Of a stretch of DNA of 64,000 bases, positions 48,840-62,152 are shown one piece after another. Under the pieces are notes generated by a model. That model did not search any database, was not told where the DNA came from, and saw nothing but the letters and a program-made list of their open reading frames with translations. The DNA is from Quercus robur (Eukaryota; Streptophyta; Magnoliopsida; Fagales; Fagaceae). Position 1 is the first letter of the stretch; each line of letters opens with the position of its first letter. The stretch lies in assembly GCF_932294415.1 (NCBI RefSeq), contig NC_065538.1, forward strand, positions 18,203,656 through 18,267,655, in the 5' to 3' direction. The position numbers and the translations under genes were made by a program.

Positions 48840-49994
48840 TTATTTTGTAACTAAAAATGTTAAATATTTAAAAGAGTTCAAGCATGGATTAGCATTAATT
48901 TTTTGCTAAAATAACTATCTATTTATTTGCTTAAAGTTAATTAAAATATAGTTGTACAAATAGAGTTTTTATTAGAAAATTGTATATAAGAAAAAAAACA
49001 TAATTAATTAAAAAAAAAATCCAAATGCACGATTAAATCTACTCTATTTTCTAATTTTTCCCTCCTCGACTCTTTGATATTATATTACTTTTTTTTTTTT
49101 TTGGGATAAGAAGATAGTGTTTGTTTGTTTAGACCCCTGTACACTCAAATTGTTTAACTTAATTAATTAATCAAGTTGTTACTTAGGTTTATTATTCAAA
49201 TCTAGATTAAACACAAACAATCATATCACATAAAGTGGAAAATAAATAACGCAGATAATATAATGACCTAGGAAAAATAATGAAACCGTTCAGTTTCAAG
49301 GTAAAAAACCTGGAAGCCAACAAATTTACTATGATAAAATGAAAGTTTTACAATAGATTTTTCCTTAAATCTAAAGCTACCTCTTGTAGTACTTATTCAT
49401 GTGATCACACATAGCTCCGAATCCACGAACTCTTCTATCTGAATTTGTTGAACACATTTGTGACTCTGAGATCCCACTCAAAACTTTAAACCATCAACAG
49501 TAGTTGATCTTTTATGCAGCAACTTATCTCCATCGGTTATTGTATATGGATCTTCTTTCCGATATATGCTTGTTGAGTTAAAAGGTTACAGAACCTCTCA
49601 AATTTCACATGAGTAACTCACAAGGCTTCCAAGAACTTTTGAAACGTATTTAGGGTTTTCCTAGTGTTGAACTCAAACCTTAAACATTTTCACAGGCTTT
49701 GGGCCTGATTTAAATTCTGTAGAATATGATTCTCGATCAGTCTAGCTTATCTCTCAATTGATCAAGCCTTGCAAATTTTGAATTCTTCTTTCTGCAGCTT
49801 GACTATTCTTGAATCTTGACTTGAACTCATTTAAGCAATGTCTAACACTCGTTCTAAGACTTAGAAATCTTAAACTAAACATGTTTTGTACTTGGTTTGC
49901 CAACATACAGAAAATTAGAACCTAAACATTTATTCCTAAATATTTAGAACCTAACGGATAGCAACTTTCATTAAGAAAGAGATAAAAGCAATAC
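48840..49994. other. Intergenic, nothing recognised
   Basis: AT-rich at first, then of more even composition from 49140, resembling decayed retrotransposon DNA. No domain was identified. Confidence 0.4.
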
Positions 49995-50386
49995 ATCTTG
50001 AGCTAAAGCGGACTCAATCATATAAGGATTTTCCTTCATCCAAGTTACATAACTATCAATACTCTTGACAAACTGTGCCAAGATATGTGTTGTACGGTTG
50101 TCTTGTCACTTCAAGTGTAATACATACTTGTGCAAATCCCCACAACAACATTATCAATAGCCACTAGTGGATTGTGATAACCCAAAATTGTATCAAAAAC
50201 AACTTTGGAATCACATTCAAACACAACATCACGAATACCCACATCCCGTACAAAACTAACTCCATCCTCAAAAGTCATTGCCTCCGTTTCCAAAGGTCTT
50301 AAAGGCACATGTAAGTTCTTACTCAAGGTTGCTTCCACTCGTCCTGGAGAATCCCTTATAACCACCCCTGCAAGAAAAAGGTTCAA
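49995..50386 (-). pseudogene. RNase H domain remnant (LINE/non-LTR type)
   Basis: The minus strand reads AGVVIRDSPGRVEATLSKNL, PLETEAMTFEDGVSFVRDVG, DVVFECDSKVVFDTI. After a stop or frameshift near 50110 it continues NRTTHILAQFVKSIDSYVTW and ENPYMIESALAQDV. This is the RVT_3/RNase H module common in plant non-LTR elements and reused in host genes. It has no intact frame and no neighbouring reverse transcriptase. It is distinct in sequence from the remnant at 15506. Confidence 0.7.
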
Positions 50387-50446
50387 GATTTCAAGTCATA
50401 TCCAAAATAAATTGAGCTCATGAATTTGACTTCATTTATTTATTTA

Positions 50447-51606
50447 TTTATTATTATTATTTTATTAAGCAATTGACTTCGTAAATTTAGTGGAGGCTAA
50501 TTGGTCAAATTTCGAACTTTAGTTCTTTCTAGCCATCAATTAATGGATTATCTTGGGAACTTCATGCATTGAGAGATGTGTGACCAATAGAATTATGATT
50601 AAATTGATCATTTCCAAACAATTTTTTTAATTCAATATTTAGAACAATTTAACCTTTTGAGACAACTGACAACCTTTTGACTTTGAAGCATACATTCACT
50701 CAAAGGATAGAAAATTGAAAGAAGTAAGTATCTTCCTTTTTCAAACTAAAAGTGCATATTATTTTTCCAATTCAATTCACTTTAAACAAGATTGACATTT
50801 GTATTACAGATTCTAAATCTCTTGGCATTTGTAAGGATAGGAAATACCATTTGACCTATAGATCATTGGTGGAAGGAGTTTCAAATTGTTTCAAAAAGAA
50901 GTGAAATTGATAAAAACTTGATACTTAATGAGGTGATAGATCCAAAAAAAGGTAACCCAAGCAAACTAATAGAAAATAAAGAAAATTTTCTTGAAACTTG
51001 TAGAGATGGTAGAAATGACACAAACTATTATTATTATTTTTTTATTAAGCAATTGACTTCGTAAATTTAATGGAGGCTAATTGGTCAAATTTTGAACTTT
51101 AGTTCTTTCTGGCCATCAATTAATGGATTATCTTGGGAACTTCATGCATTGAGAGATGTGTGACCATTAGAATTATGATTAAATTGATCATTTCCTAACA
51201 ATTTTTTTAATTCAATATTTAGAACAATTTAACTTTTGAGACAATTGACAACCTTTTGACTTTGAAGCATACATTCACTCAAAGGATAGAAAATTGAAAG
51301 AAGTAAGTATCTTCCTTTTTCAAACTAAAAGTGCATATTATTTTTCCAATTCAATTCACTTTAAACAAGATTGACATTTGTATTACCGATTCTAAATCTC
51401 TTGGCATTTGTAAGGATAGGGAATACCATTTGACCTATAGATCATTGGCGGAAGGAGTTTCAAATTGTTTTAAAAAGAAGTGAAATTGATAAAAACTTGA
51501 TACTTAATGAGATGATAGATCCAAAGAAAGGTAACCCAAGCAAACTAATAGAAAATAAGGAAAATTTTCTTGAAACTCGTAGAGATAGTAGGAGTGACAC
51601 AAACTA
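50447..51606. repeat. Tandem duplication of about 580 bp
   Basis: TTTATTAAGCAATTGACTTC occurs at 50461 and 51041. The copies match along their full length to GTGACACAAACTA (about 51027 and 51606), with scattered substitutions. The second copy runs directly into a decayed copia fragment. The unit itself shows no recognised domain. Confidence 0.92.
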
Positions 51607-51699
51607 ATGGGATCACGCCACTAGCAAAGGATTCACAACAACAACCACCATGTAGAGGCAAACATGAAAACATTTCTTATCGTCGTTTTGAGAATGAAG

Positions 51700-52450
51700 G
51701 GGAAGCCTTTATGATTGCTTCACAAGTTAATGATGAGCTTAGAACTGTACAAGAACCTCTTTCATCTTTAGCTAGTGATACGTGGATGAATGTGATGAAT
51801 GATGAAATTGAGTTAATGCGAACTTATTTAGTTTGGATTTGGTAGATCTAATTTAAGGCGAAAGGTCATTAGGGACAAAATGGGTTCTTAAAATCAAACG
51901 GAAAGTGGATGGTTCAATACAAATGTATAAGACTTGACAAGTGAAAAAAGTCTACACCCAAAAGAAAAGTGTTGACTATGAGGAAACCTTTTGACCCATA
52001 GTGAGATTTGCCTCAATTTACCTTATTTTGGTAATTGTTTCAAATTTGAATTTGGAATTATATCAGATGGACATTAAAACAAATTTTCCAATGGAGAACT
52101 AAATAAAAAGGTCTATGTGAATTAGCATGTTGGCTTCATAGCCAATGGTTAAAAGCACAAAATGTGCAAACTTAAATGGTCCATATATGTTATGAATCAA
52201 TCATCTAGATAGTAGTACTTGAGCTCCCATCAAGCCATTCTATCAAATGGGTTTACGATTATTGGAGAAGATCATTGTATCTACATGAAGTGGTCTAAGA
52301 GAAGCTTCATTATTCTATCATTGATTTTGCTGAGATACTATTGGCCAAAAGTGACATAGAAATGATTGTCGGAACGAAAGGATGGTTGTCCTCCAACTTT
52401 GAGGTGAATGACATGGGTGAAGCAAACTATATCTTGAGGCTTAATATATT
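51700..52450 (+). pseudogene. Decayed Ty1/copia reverse transcriptase fragment
   Basis: In changing frames the plus strand gives EPLSSLASDTWMNVMNDEIE, WVLKIKRKVDGSIQMYK, VDYEETF, LELYQMDIKTNFP. Further on it gives LAKSDIEMIVGTKGWLSSNF and EVNDMGEANYILRLNI. These follow the usual order of a copia reverse transcriptase. Many stops and frameshifts are present and no LTRs were seen. It is a different family from the element at 53076, judging by the residues. Confidence 0.7.
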
Positions 52451-53070
52451 CAAACATCATTTAAAAATAAAAAACTTCTAGGTCTGTCACCAAAAAAAAA
52501 AAAAAACCCTAAGTTCTTGGTTGTTTTCAAATTCGTGATTGCAAACTCATATACACAATACACTCATATAACCAAAAATGAGAGCTTGAGCCAGAACATA
52601 TTCTAAGACTCAAGATGAAAAAGAAAAAAAAATGGCTCGTATTCCCTATGCTAATGTAGCGTGGCAGCTAGATGTATGATATAAGGTATACTTGACCTGA
52701 CATATCTTGTTGGTTTAACCAATGGATTCCAATCGAACCCCAGACTTTCTCATTGGAACATTTGGTAAGCTTTTATTGCACAAGTCTACTTTTTTTTTTG
52801 AGGAAAAGCACAAGTCTACTTGGTAAGCTTATTTTTTTCATTTTTTTTATAAAATAGAATGTTTAAACAAGTTTTTTTTTTTTTTTTTTTTTTTAGATTT
52901 AAAATGTTATACAAACCCCTCCCCCCCCCACCCCCCCCAAAAAAAGGAATTTGAAACCACATGCCAAATGGGCACTTATAACTTGTTTTCCAAAAATTGA
53001 TTCTTTTTAACCCTTATGGGAATTTTTTGTTTTTGTTTTTTGAAATTCCTACATGCTGCACGAATATGAT
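52451..53070. other. Intergenic, homopolymer-rich
   Basis: Contains long A, T and C runs (for example the C/A-rich tract near 52920) and no gene. Confidence 0.5.
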
Positions 53071-53075
53071 CCCAC

Positions 53076-53496
53076 GGTTGATGATAGTGACAATTCCAGA
53101 ACGAAGAACAAGAATAAAACGCTTAAGGAAGAAGATGGTTGATTTCAGAACAGAAGGCTTGAAGTTGAAGATAAGATTTGGGAGTTACCATTGGTATTTC
53201 AAATATGGAGGAAACGCACCATTTCACTCATGGGTGTTTATGAAAAACTCTGTTTAGTGTGTGCTATTGGTTAAGACTTAATTGAGTTGAAACAGTGTTG
53301 TGTGGTGTGCTTGAAATGCAGTTGTTATGGCACAAAGAACTATTAGACTTAGTTTGTTTTATCCTTCCTAATCTCACGGATCAAATCCGTATAATGTGGA
53401 ATTATTGTTATTTAGTTATGCTCAACCGGTACTATAAATATCTCTGTAAGTTTCAATCTATCATTAAGCAAGAAATTTAGTTTTTCAATAAAAACA

Positions 53497-53535
<39 letters not shown>

Positions 53536-53615
53536 CTTCATGCACAGTTTCAATCTCCGATTTGTTCTTGCTTCCAATACAAAGTTTGTGTTTCTGTTCT
53601 ATAAGAAAATCTTCA
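53076..53615 (+). repeat. Left LTR of the copia element
   Basis: 540 bp, GGTTGATGATAG...AAAATCTTCA. The expected first base T of TG is G here. A TATA-like ACTATAAATATC lies at 53431. A (CT)n run follows at about 53501-53531. Confidence 0.9.
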
Positions 53616-53627
53616 AGGTATTAGAGT
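53616..53627 (+). other. Primer-binding site (initiator Met-tRNA type), decayed
   Basis: AGGTATTAGAGT immediately after the LTR. It matches the usual TGGTATCAGAGC of plant copia elements except at three positions. Confidence 0.7.
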
Positions 53628-53653
53628 AAGACATTCATGCATAGAATTCTTCA

Positions 53654-56600
53654 ATGGCAACCTCAAGCTCAACAGTTATTCATTCTTTAGCTTCTTCGAA
53701 TTCCACAATAAATGTGATGAATCAGCCATTTCTTCTTCTCTCAAATATGGCTAATATGATGACTGTCAAGCTAGATAACACAAACTATATTGTGTGGAAA
53801 CATCAAATTTCAATGGTTTTGGAATTCTATTCCTTGTTTGAACTACTTAAAGAACCACAATTGGTTCCTGAGAAATTTCTTAAGTATCTTGTTGGTGCTT
53901 ATACCTCAATTGTGAATCCAGATTACACACTCTAGAGGTCAAAGGAGAAAACTTTGTTAACTTTCATGAGCTCTACTCTTTCATCTTCCATTCTAGCCCT
54001 CACAGTTGGTTGTACTTCTACCATGGAGGTCTGGAAAGTCTTAGAGAATAGGTTCTCTTCAATATCAAGGTCTCATATAATGAATCTTGAAGGTGAACTT
54101 CATAACCTCAAGAAGGGAGCAGATACCGTGGATATTTATCTACAAAAGATCAAAGTTGTGAGAGATAAGCTCCTAGCAGTTGGTGTGGTCATAGATGATG
54201 AAGAGCTACTTCATATAACTATCAAGGGACTTCCTAAAGAATACAATGCTTTCAGGTTTGCAATAAGGACCAGAAGCACTCAATTGAGTTTTGATGAACT
54301 TTCAACCATGCTTAATATAGAAGAAGAGTCCTTGAATGAAGGTTTGGATGCTAAAGATCTAATCTTTGTAATGGCAGCAACTGCTACTCCAAAGCCAAAT
54401 AACAACTACGATCAATACAATAGAGGAAGGGGCTAAAGAAATTACAATAGTAGAGGTGGACGAGAAGGTGAAGGTGCAGGTAATCACTCACCTCAGTACA
54501 GTCCTTTCACTCCCAGCAAAACTAGTCCAATATTGGAACAGCTACTCCAAGATTTGAAAGGCCAACTTGTCAAATTTGTGGCAAGCTTGGTCATTTAGCC
54601 ATAGACTAATATCATAGGATGGATTATGCCTACCAAGGCAAACATCCATCTACCAAACTTACAGCAATGGCCACTGCATCTAATACTTGTCTTGCACAGG
54701 AGCAACCTTGGCTAGCTGATAGTGCAACCATAGATCATGTTACTTCCAGCTTCAATCAACTCAGCTTTCCAAAGCCTTATGGAGGTCAAGATCACCTTAC
54801 AGTTGGCAATGGGTAGAATCTACCTATTACTCACATAGGTAATACTTTCATTCCTTCCTGTTATTCAACCCTTCACCTAAACAATGTGCTTGGAGTCCAT
54901 CCATTTCTTCTAATCTATCTTCTGTCAATAAAATCTATCATGATAACCATTGTTGGTGTTATTTTGATGAAAATATACTTTCAATTCAGGCTTTGGTCAC
55001 AACAAAGGTACACTACCAGGGTATGAGTGAAGATGGAGTTTATCCCATCTATCCTTATAAGGCTCCTCATCTCACTTTGTCTTCTAAGGTCTGCAACAAG
55101 GTTGCTAAGTCCATTATTTTCAATAAAGCACTTTGGCACATGAGACTTGGTCATCCTCATGATCAAGTTCTCAAACTTCCTTTTCTTGATTTCAAACCTG
55201 TATTAAATAAGTGTACTGCTATGGTTCAATCATGTACTCACTGTTTGTATGGTAAAATGCATAATCTACCTTTTCCTAAATCTCAATTTGTTGCATCTTC
55301 CCCTTTTAAACTTATCCACTCTGATGTAGTATGGGGTCCTGCACCAGTGGAATCTGTCAATGGTTTTTGTTATTACATTTTGTTTGTTGATCATTTTACA
55401 AGATTTACTTGGATTTATCTCCTTAAGTCTAAGTTAGAAATTTATTCTAAATTCATTTTGTTTAAGGCCATGATTGAAAATCAATTTTCATCTAAAATCA
55501 AAACTCTAAGATCTGATGGGGGAGGTGAGTATACCTTTTTTGTTGTTAAATCTTACCAACTGCAACATGGTATAATTCACCAAATATCTTGTCCCTACAC
55601 CTCACAGCAAAATGGCTTTGTTGAAAAAAAGCATAGGCACCTGATTGAGACCACTATTACTCTTCTGTCTCAGGCTTCTATGTCCAATTCTTATTGGTCC
55701 TATGCTATTCTCACAACTTTTTCCTTGATAAATTTGTTTCCCACTTTTGTTCTAAATTTTGTTTCTCCTTGGTGCAAACTTTACTCCACTCCACTAGATC
55801 TATCAAAACTAAAGGTATTTGGTTGTGTTTGCCATCCCCATCTCAGGCCTTACACATCTCACAAACTTAATCCTAGAACCAAAGAATGTTTGTTCTTAGG
55901 CTATTCCTCTAGTTCTAAAGGGTATCTCTGTCTTGATGTTCAATCTCAACATATATATACCTCTAGGCATATCTTGTTTAATGAGTCCAAATTCCCCTGT
56001 CCCACTCTTTCCTCATCTTTCTCTCTGGTTATCAAACCTTCTTTATCTTCATGCTTCTAATCATCCTTCCTTGTTAGGTCCTTATACCTCACACACCAAT
56101 CCCTCTCTTCCTCATGACACTTCACTGCCTCCTACTAGTTCTGCAAACACACCTCCCTTGCCTATTGTGCCTGATCCTGCCACCAATGCCTCACCTACTC
56201 TTGCTATCACTACCGTCACATCTCCATTACTTGCCACAACTATTTCTTCTACAGTTCTATCTCCATTACCTCCAGTGTCTACTGCCCTAATCTCCACTAT
56301 TTCCAATCAGCATCCAATGCAAACTAGATCTAAAAGTGGTATTGTCAAACCTAAAACCAAACTTTGCTATAAAGCAGTATTAGATTATACCTATACTGAG
56401 CCTCCTTCTTATAAGATATCCTCCAAATACCCTAGGTGATGTGAGGTCATGGATGCTGAGTATCAAGCCTTGCAAAGGCAACAAATTTGGTCTTTGGTCC
56501 CTACTCCTCCTTATGCTAATTTGGTTGGTTGTAAATGGATTTACAAGCTTAAGCTTAGCAGTGATGAGACTATTGCTTGTTACAAGGCTAGGCTTGTAGC

Positions 56601-57860
56601 TAAAAGGTTTCATCAACAAGCTAGTATAGACTATTCAAAAACTTTCAGTCCAGTGATTAAACAAGTCACTATCAGATTAGTATTTGCTGTTGTTGTTAGT
56701 TGCAATTGGCCCTTGAGACAACTTGATGTGTCCAATGCATTTCTATATGGCCACCTTAAGGAAGAGGTCTATACGCACTAGCCTCCTGGATATGTTGATG
56801 CTACTCATCCAAATTATGTATGCAAGTTACATAAGTCTCTCTATGGTCTCAAACAAGCACCCCGGGCTTGGTTTGAGAGGTTTACCTTTCATTTATTACA
56901 TCTTGGGTTCATTGCTTCTATGGCTGACAGTTCCTTGTTCATTTTTCAATCTCACAGCACCATTATTTATCTACTTCTCTAAGTAGATGACATTATCATC
57001 ACAAGGAACAACTCCAAGCATATTTCCTCTCTTATTGATGCTCTCAGTGCTGTCTTTGAGCATAAAGACCTTGATTCTCTCAGTTACTTCTTAGGTATTC
57101 AAATTACAAGGTATGAGTTTGGGCTCACTCTCTCTCAATCCAAGTATGCTTTTAATGTTCTTCACAAATTTCATATGGAGAACTCTAAGCCTACAAAAAG
57201 TCCATGCTGCCCATCTATTCTATTGCTTCCTCATGATGGTGTCTTTCTATCTGATCCAACTGAGTATAAAAGCATGGTTAGGGCTCTTCAGTACTTAACT
57301 TTTACTCGCCTACATCTTGCTTTCAGTGTTCATCAATTGTGTCAGTTTATGAGTAAGCCTACCACTGCTCACCTAGAAGCTGCTAAGAGAGTTCTCAGAT
57401 AAATTCGTGGTATTCTACACCATGGTATCACCTTCACTTCTGGCCCTTTAGCTCTTATAACTTTCTCTAACGCAGACTAGGCTAGGGATCCCACTGACCG
57501 TCGATCTACTATTGGTTTTCTTGTTTTCTTAGGTCCCTGCCCTATCTCCTGGTTAGCAAAGAAGCAAGCCATGGTTGCACGTTCTTCCACCGAGGCTGAA
57601 TATCGTGACTTAGCCATCACTGTTGTTGAATTGTCTTAGCTTCGCATGTCCTTGTCCTTATCATTTGGTATGACAATGTCTCGGCCATTGAACTCTCTGC
57701 TAATCCTGTGTTTCATTCTCACACAAAGCATAACAAGGTTGATTATCATTATATTCGTGAGAAGGTGTTGCGTCATGATTTGTGTGTCTGCTTTGTTTCT
57801 GGTAAAGACAACCTCACTGATTTGTTCATCAAGCCCTTGCCTTCTCCCTCTTTTCTTCTT
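53654..57860 (+). pseudogene. copia gag-pol, broken by stops and frameshifts
   Basis: Gag starts MATSSSTVIHSLASSN and stops at 53933 (probably an old Trp codon), then resumes with LTFMSSTLSSSILALTVG. The zinc knuckle near 54570 keeps CQICGKLGH, but its last Cys is lost beside a stop. The protease site reads LADSATIDH near 54712. Integrase (about 55130-55700) has the HxH/CxxC finger and the D, D, E positions in HSDVVWGP, RSDGGGEY and QNGFVEKKHRH. Reverse transcriptase begins about 56450; its YVDD box has a stop in place of Tyr (56980) followed by VDD. RNase H ends near [11 protein letters not shown] (57590). At least eight in-frame stops were seen along the region. No functional protein can be made from this copy. 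Confidence 0.9.
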
Positions 57861-57901
57861 TAGCGTCACAAACTCCTGTTGGATTCCTCCCCTAGTCGTT
57901 T

Positions 57902-57910
57902 GAGGGGAGA
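57902..57910 (+). other. Polypurine tract
   Basis: GAGGGGAGA directly before the right LTR, the normal plus-strand priming site. Confidence 0.75.
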
Positions 57911-58453
57911 CGTTGATGATAGTGACAATTCCAGAATGAAGAACAAGAATAAAATGCTTAAGGAAGAAGATGGTTGATTTTAGAACAAAGGGCTCGAGGT
58001 TGAAGATAAGATTTGGGAGTTACCGTTGGTATTTCAAATATGGAGGAAACACATTGTTTCACTAATGGGTGTTTATGAAACGCTCCGTTTTAGCGTGTGC
58101 TATTGGTTAAGACTTAATTAAGCTAAAATGGTATCGTGTGGTGTGCTTGAAATGCAGTTGTTATGGCACGAAGACTTAGTTTGTCTTATCCTTCCCAATC
58201 TCACAGATCAGATTTGTATAATGTGGAATTATTGGTATTTAGTTATGCTCAGCTTGTACTATAAATATCTCTGTAAGCTTCAATCTATCATTAAGCAATA
58301 AATTTAGTTTTTCAATCAAATAGTTTCTCTCTCTCTTTCTTTCTCTTCCTCTCTTTTTCTCACTCTCTCTTTTCTTCATACACAGTTCCAATTTTCGATT
58401 TGTTCTTGCTTCCAATACAAAGTTTGTGTTTCTGTTCTATAAGAAAATCTTCA
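57911..58453 (+). repeat. Right LTR of the copia element
   Basis: 543 bp, CGTTGATGATAG...AAAATCTTCA. The expected first base T of TG is C here. It carries the same TATA-like ACTATAAATATC and a shorter CT tract than the left LTR. Confidence 0.9.
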
Positions 58454-58543
58454 CCCACTAGTGCTGACACATATAACTTCATGTTTGATTTAAGGGGCAA
58501 GCATCCTAACAAGGTGGTGAAAGTTAATTTGAAATACGATATA

Positions 58544-58707
58544 TAGACTTGGCAAACCAACAAGACAGATCGGGTTTAGGTCAGATCAATCAGGTTGCAA
58601 GTCAAAATGGGTTTTGGTAAAATATACGGGTTATTTTAAGCAGGTTAGAAATGGATTGGGTCAATCAGGTTGCGGGTCAGATCTGGATGACCTATGTTTT
58701 TCACATG

Positions 58708-58744
<37 letters not shown>

Positions 58745-59751
58745 AACAACAACAACAACATGCATTTATCATTTGGAAAGTCATGCAGCAAATTATTTGA
58801 TGTAAAATGCATTACTTTGAATTCACCACTCATATCAAGAATTAACTTAGCTAAACAAATTAATACTTGTTTAATAATTTTAAAATGATACAAATCCCAA
58901 CATTACTAACCAAAACAAAATAGCTCAAAGGATAAGTAAAACAAATACACATGTTTCATTTCTACATAATATTAACATTTCAAAACATAAAACAAAATTA
59001 TAAATGACTTATTGGATAACTAATTTGACAAAGAATAAAAACATATAAGAAATTTACAATCTTGAAAACTAATTTATAATCTATTATTAATTGTGGTTAT
59101 CACTCTGTTTCAATTTGAAAATATACATTAAGTTTGATTGCTTACTTATTTATTCATGGTCTCTTTTATGATTATGATGTCATTGTTAAGTAACACACAG
59201 TCCAGGAAATATCATAACTTATTTTGAAAAGCTGTTTATTTTGGACATGAATTGTTAAAAAATAGGCCTAAGCATTCATAATTTATGCTAATTTTATTGA
59301 TACTTTGACTTTATTATTTTCACACTTATTAATGTTTCTCATACATGTCTATAATTTTAAATATATATTTTTAACTCTGTTGTAACCATATTATCTTGAC
59401 ATGTACTTTGTTCTTTAATATATAAAAATCTTTACTCATTACAGAATGCCTCAACCATTCATTTTGCAATTCATTTGCAGATAGTTATGTAAAGGTTTCA
59501 ATTATTTCTTTAAAGTTCACAACAAACAATTAAACCAATATTGTCTTAATTTTATTATTTTTTTACCAAAAAAAAAAATGTTTTAAAAAATGGTTTGAGC
59601 CACAGGTTGGGTTAGATTGACCTGTAAAAAATGAATTGGGTCACGAGTCAACCCATTTTTAGTTTGAATAAAAAACAGATTTGGGTTGGGTTGTCATCTT
59701 CTGTTCACCAAAATCTTAACTAGAGTTTCTGGTGAATTTTTTTCACGTCTA
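58544..59751. mobile_element. Possible hAT-like element with GGGTCA/GGTTGGGT motifs
   Basis: It starts TAGACTTGGCAAACC and the far end gives TAGACGTGAAAAAAA in reverse complement. The subterminal parts are full of GGTCAATCAGGTTGCGGGTC-like motifs, as in plant hAT non-autonomous elements. The middle is AT-rich, with an A run at 58711-58741 and an ACA repeat. The termini agree only in part and no 8-bp duplication was found. Confidence 0.35.
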
Positions 59752-62152
59752 ATTCCAAGTTCAACCCTGTGGCTGTACACTCGTAATCCCAGACAGCATG
59801 TTTAAGCCCTTTGAGCCCAGGAAGAAAATATATATTTTAAGTTCGTACCATCTAGTCCACTTAGTGCGGTCTGATTTGGGTCTGACCTCATTGATTTCCG
59901 ACTTTGTACCCTGTTTAGTTATAGGCCCAACTGGTCTAAAAAACCTCACTTTCGGATAAAGTAATAAACAAACAAAAAATTATTAATATATTTTATTTTA
60001 TTTTTTTAAATGGAACGTGGCCAACATGCCATGTGATAGTCAATTTCTCTTTTTAATTTCTTGTTTTGGCAATGTTGGTCAATTACTCAAAGCCTACAAG
60101 CCTAGAATGGACCTTTGAGTTTTTGTGCGATATACAAATTAGAATTTTTTTTTTTTTTTTGGGGGACTATTTTACAAATTAGTGTTACATTGGTTTCTTC
60201 CCTCCCAAAAAATCTTCCATCCCAAAATAACATAAAACAAAACAAAATATTTTCAAACTTTCCATCTATCATTTTCCATGGAAGGGACAGGAGCATGTTT
60301 TAGGTCAATCCTTCAGCCCCGCCCCCTTGCACACGTGGTCATGCATGATGCATGTCATTAGATTGAAAGGAACAAGAAAAAGAAAAATGGGGGTTGAAAC
60401 ACAAAATTTTTATATTGTTTTCAACAACCGCTAAGACTACTTGTCATGATTGACATTTGATGTTAACGATAATGGTGTCAAACTGTCAATAATGATTTCA
60501 GATAGAATTGATATTATTTCAATCACAATTTAACAACAACAAACCCATCTTTATCTATCTATCTAGCTATCTCTCTTTTTTGTGCTACACACATGCAGAC
60601 CCTTTAAAGTGAAACCAGTCATAGTTTTCGTCCCCAAGTTAGGCAGCTCTCAACAACAATGACCCTTCAATCCTTCTCAAAACTTGTTCTCATTTAGCTT
60701 TTTTTTAAGTTGCTCCTGATGTCTATTGAGTATAACACAGCTCAGCTCGATCAGTCCAATATCCATTTGATCTAGCCATGTGTCTCCAGCTCAGAAAGAA
60801 TGTCTAACAAGCATCTTTTGTTTGGAATGAAAAAAATGATCGAAGGGTCCAAAAATAATGAATAGAATAAGTATTATGATATTGGATTTGCATCACTATC
60901 AATGGTCTGCTTGAAAGGATTTTGGTCCACACTTTTGAACAAAAGGAGTATAATGTTATACTTTCGCCCCACCCAAAGCCAAAAGGAACATTTGAATAGT
61001 GTACTTAGCAGCAGCGGCATCAATGGAATCCAAAAAGGGAAGAAAGTGTAGGGGCTTTACAGCCCATCATTGTTTCACTTATAGGAGCTTCATTGATCAA
61101 GATCACGTCCGCTAATAATTACTCAAATTTGTAGGGGCTTTTTGCAAAGGAAAAAACAAAGGTGAAAGGTCTAATTCAACCAAAAAAATCAAATTGAGAA
61201 AGGTCTAGCTTGGGGCTAGTAGCAGAAATTTCATCCAAAATTTCATTGTTTGGATAGGTTTTTATTGATTCACTTGCAGTTGGTTAAAGACTTAAATATA
61301 GACTTATCTAGGAAAAATGAGGCTTTAAAATTGCATCCAGATCGTACACAATTGAACCTAAAGCTATGTCTAACCTGCAATTTCTATGGGTGTAGAAAAA
61401 CTAGCCCCAGGAAAGGCATTTTTAGGTTAGAATTAATGCATGCACCAATTCCACTTGGAGCATCTTTTGGTCAAATATAAAACCTGTTAAGTTTGACAAA
61501 ATTGTCGCAATAACAGTACTGCCCACAAGCGTTTTATCAACTCAAAGTTTCTTGGTCCCAAAAATATATGCCAAGTATTTTGCTTTTATAAGGTCAAGAA
61601 AATGCTACATGGTTTTCAATGTCTTTGTTCCCCACTTGATGTAACATGTTTTTCTTTTATTTACGCAGGGTGTTGTATTTGTACCCAAGTTTATGCAGCC
61701 ATTTTGAAAACCGTTTAGGCTGAAAGTGGCATAACCAAACAATTAGTCACTTTAAGATTGGCTTAGTCAAGCACGCGCTTACCCCATGTTTAGTACAAAT
61801 TCAAGATAATTGGGCTTAATGGGGTAAGAATCAGCATTTTTATCAACATTCTTCCTAAGTTTTGGTATCACCACAAAATTAAATACAAACCAAAAATATC
61901 ATAACTTGTTACTCAATAGTGCATTATCAGAATACATTTTTGCCTGGCTCTTTTAAGCTTTCTACAAGAGCCAAGAGGAATTCTGAACAAAAACAAAACA
62001 AAACCATCCATGAAACATCACTTGGACTTGTGAGCTGAAAAATTCTCTTTTCTTGCCAACGAAACTATGCACCAAAACGTCAAATGGAAACAGAAATCAA
62101 ATCTCCTTCAAACTTTCACTATGGATATTTTTGGAGAAAGATTCCTCTTTCT
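59752..62152. other. Intergenic, 3' flank of the Aux/IAA gene on its right
   Basis: No supported gene. A CATGCATGATGCATG string near 60342 contains RY (CATGCA) elements, but no gene is positioned to use it. The last few hundred bases before 62153 are probably the Aux/IAA 3' UTR. Confidence 0.5.

Larger units (their letters stand above)
53076..58453 (+). mobile_element. Ty1/copia LTR retrotransposon, complete but dead
   Basis: Two LTRs (53076-53615 and 57911-58453) surround an internal region with gag, protease, integrase, reverse transcriptase and RNase H remnants, in copia order. The element is flanked by a perfect 5-bp duplication CCCAC (53071-53075 and 58454-58458). A primer-binding-like site follows the left LTR and a purine tract precedes the right one. 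By eye the LTRs differ at very roughly one position in twelve, mostly transitions, so the insertion is old. Several stops and frameshifts make the copy non-functional. Confidence 0.92.

Noticed and set aside
50205..50423. Plus-strand 72-codon frame
   Set aside because: Antisense shadow of the RNase H remnant on the minus strand.
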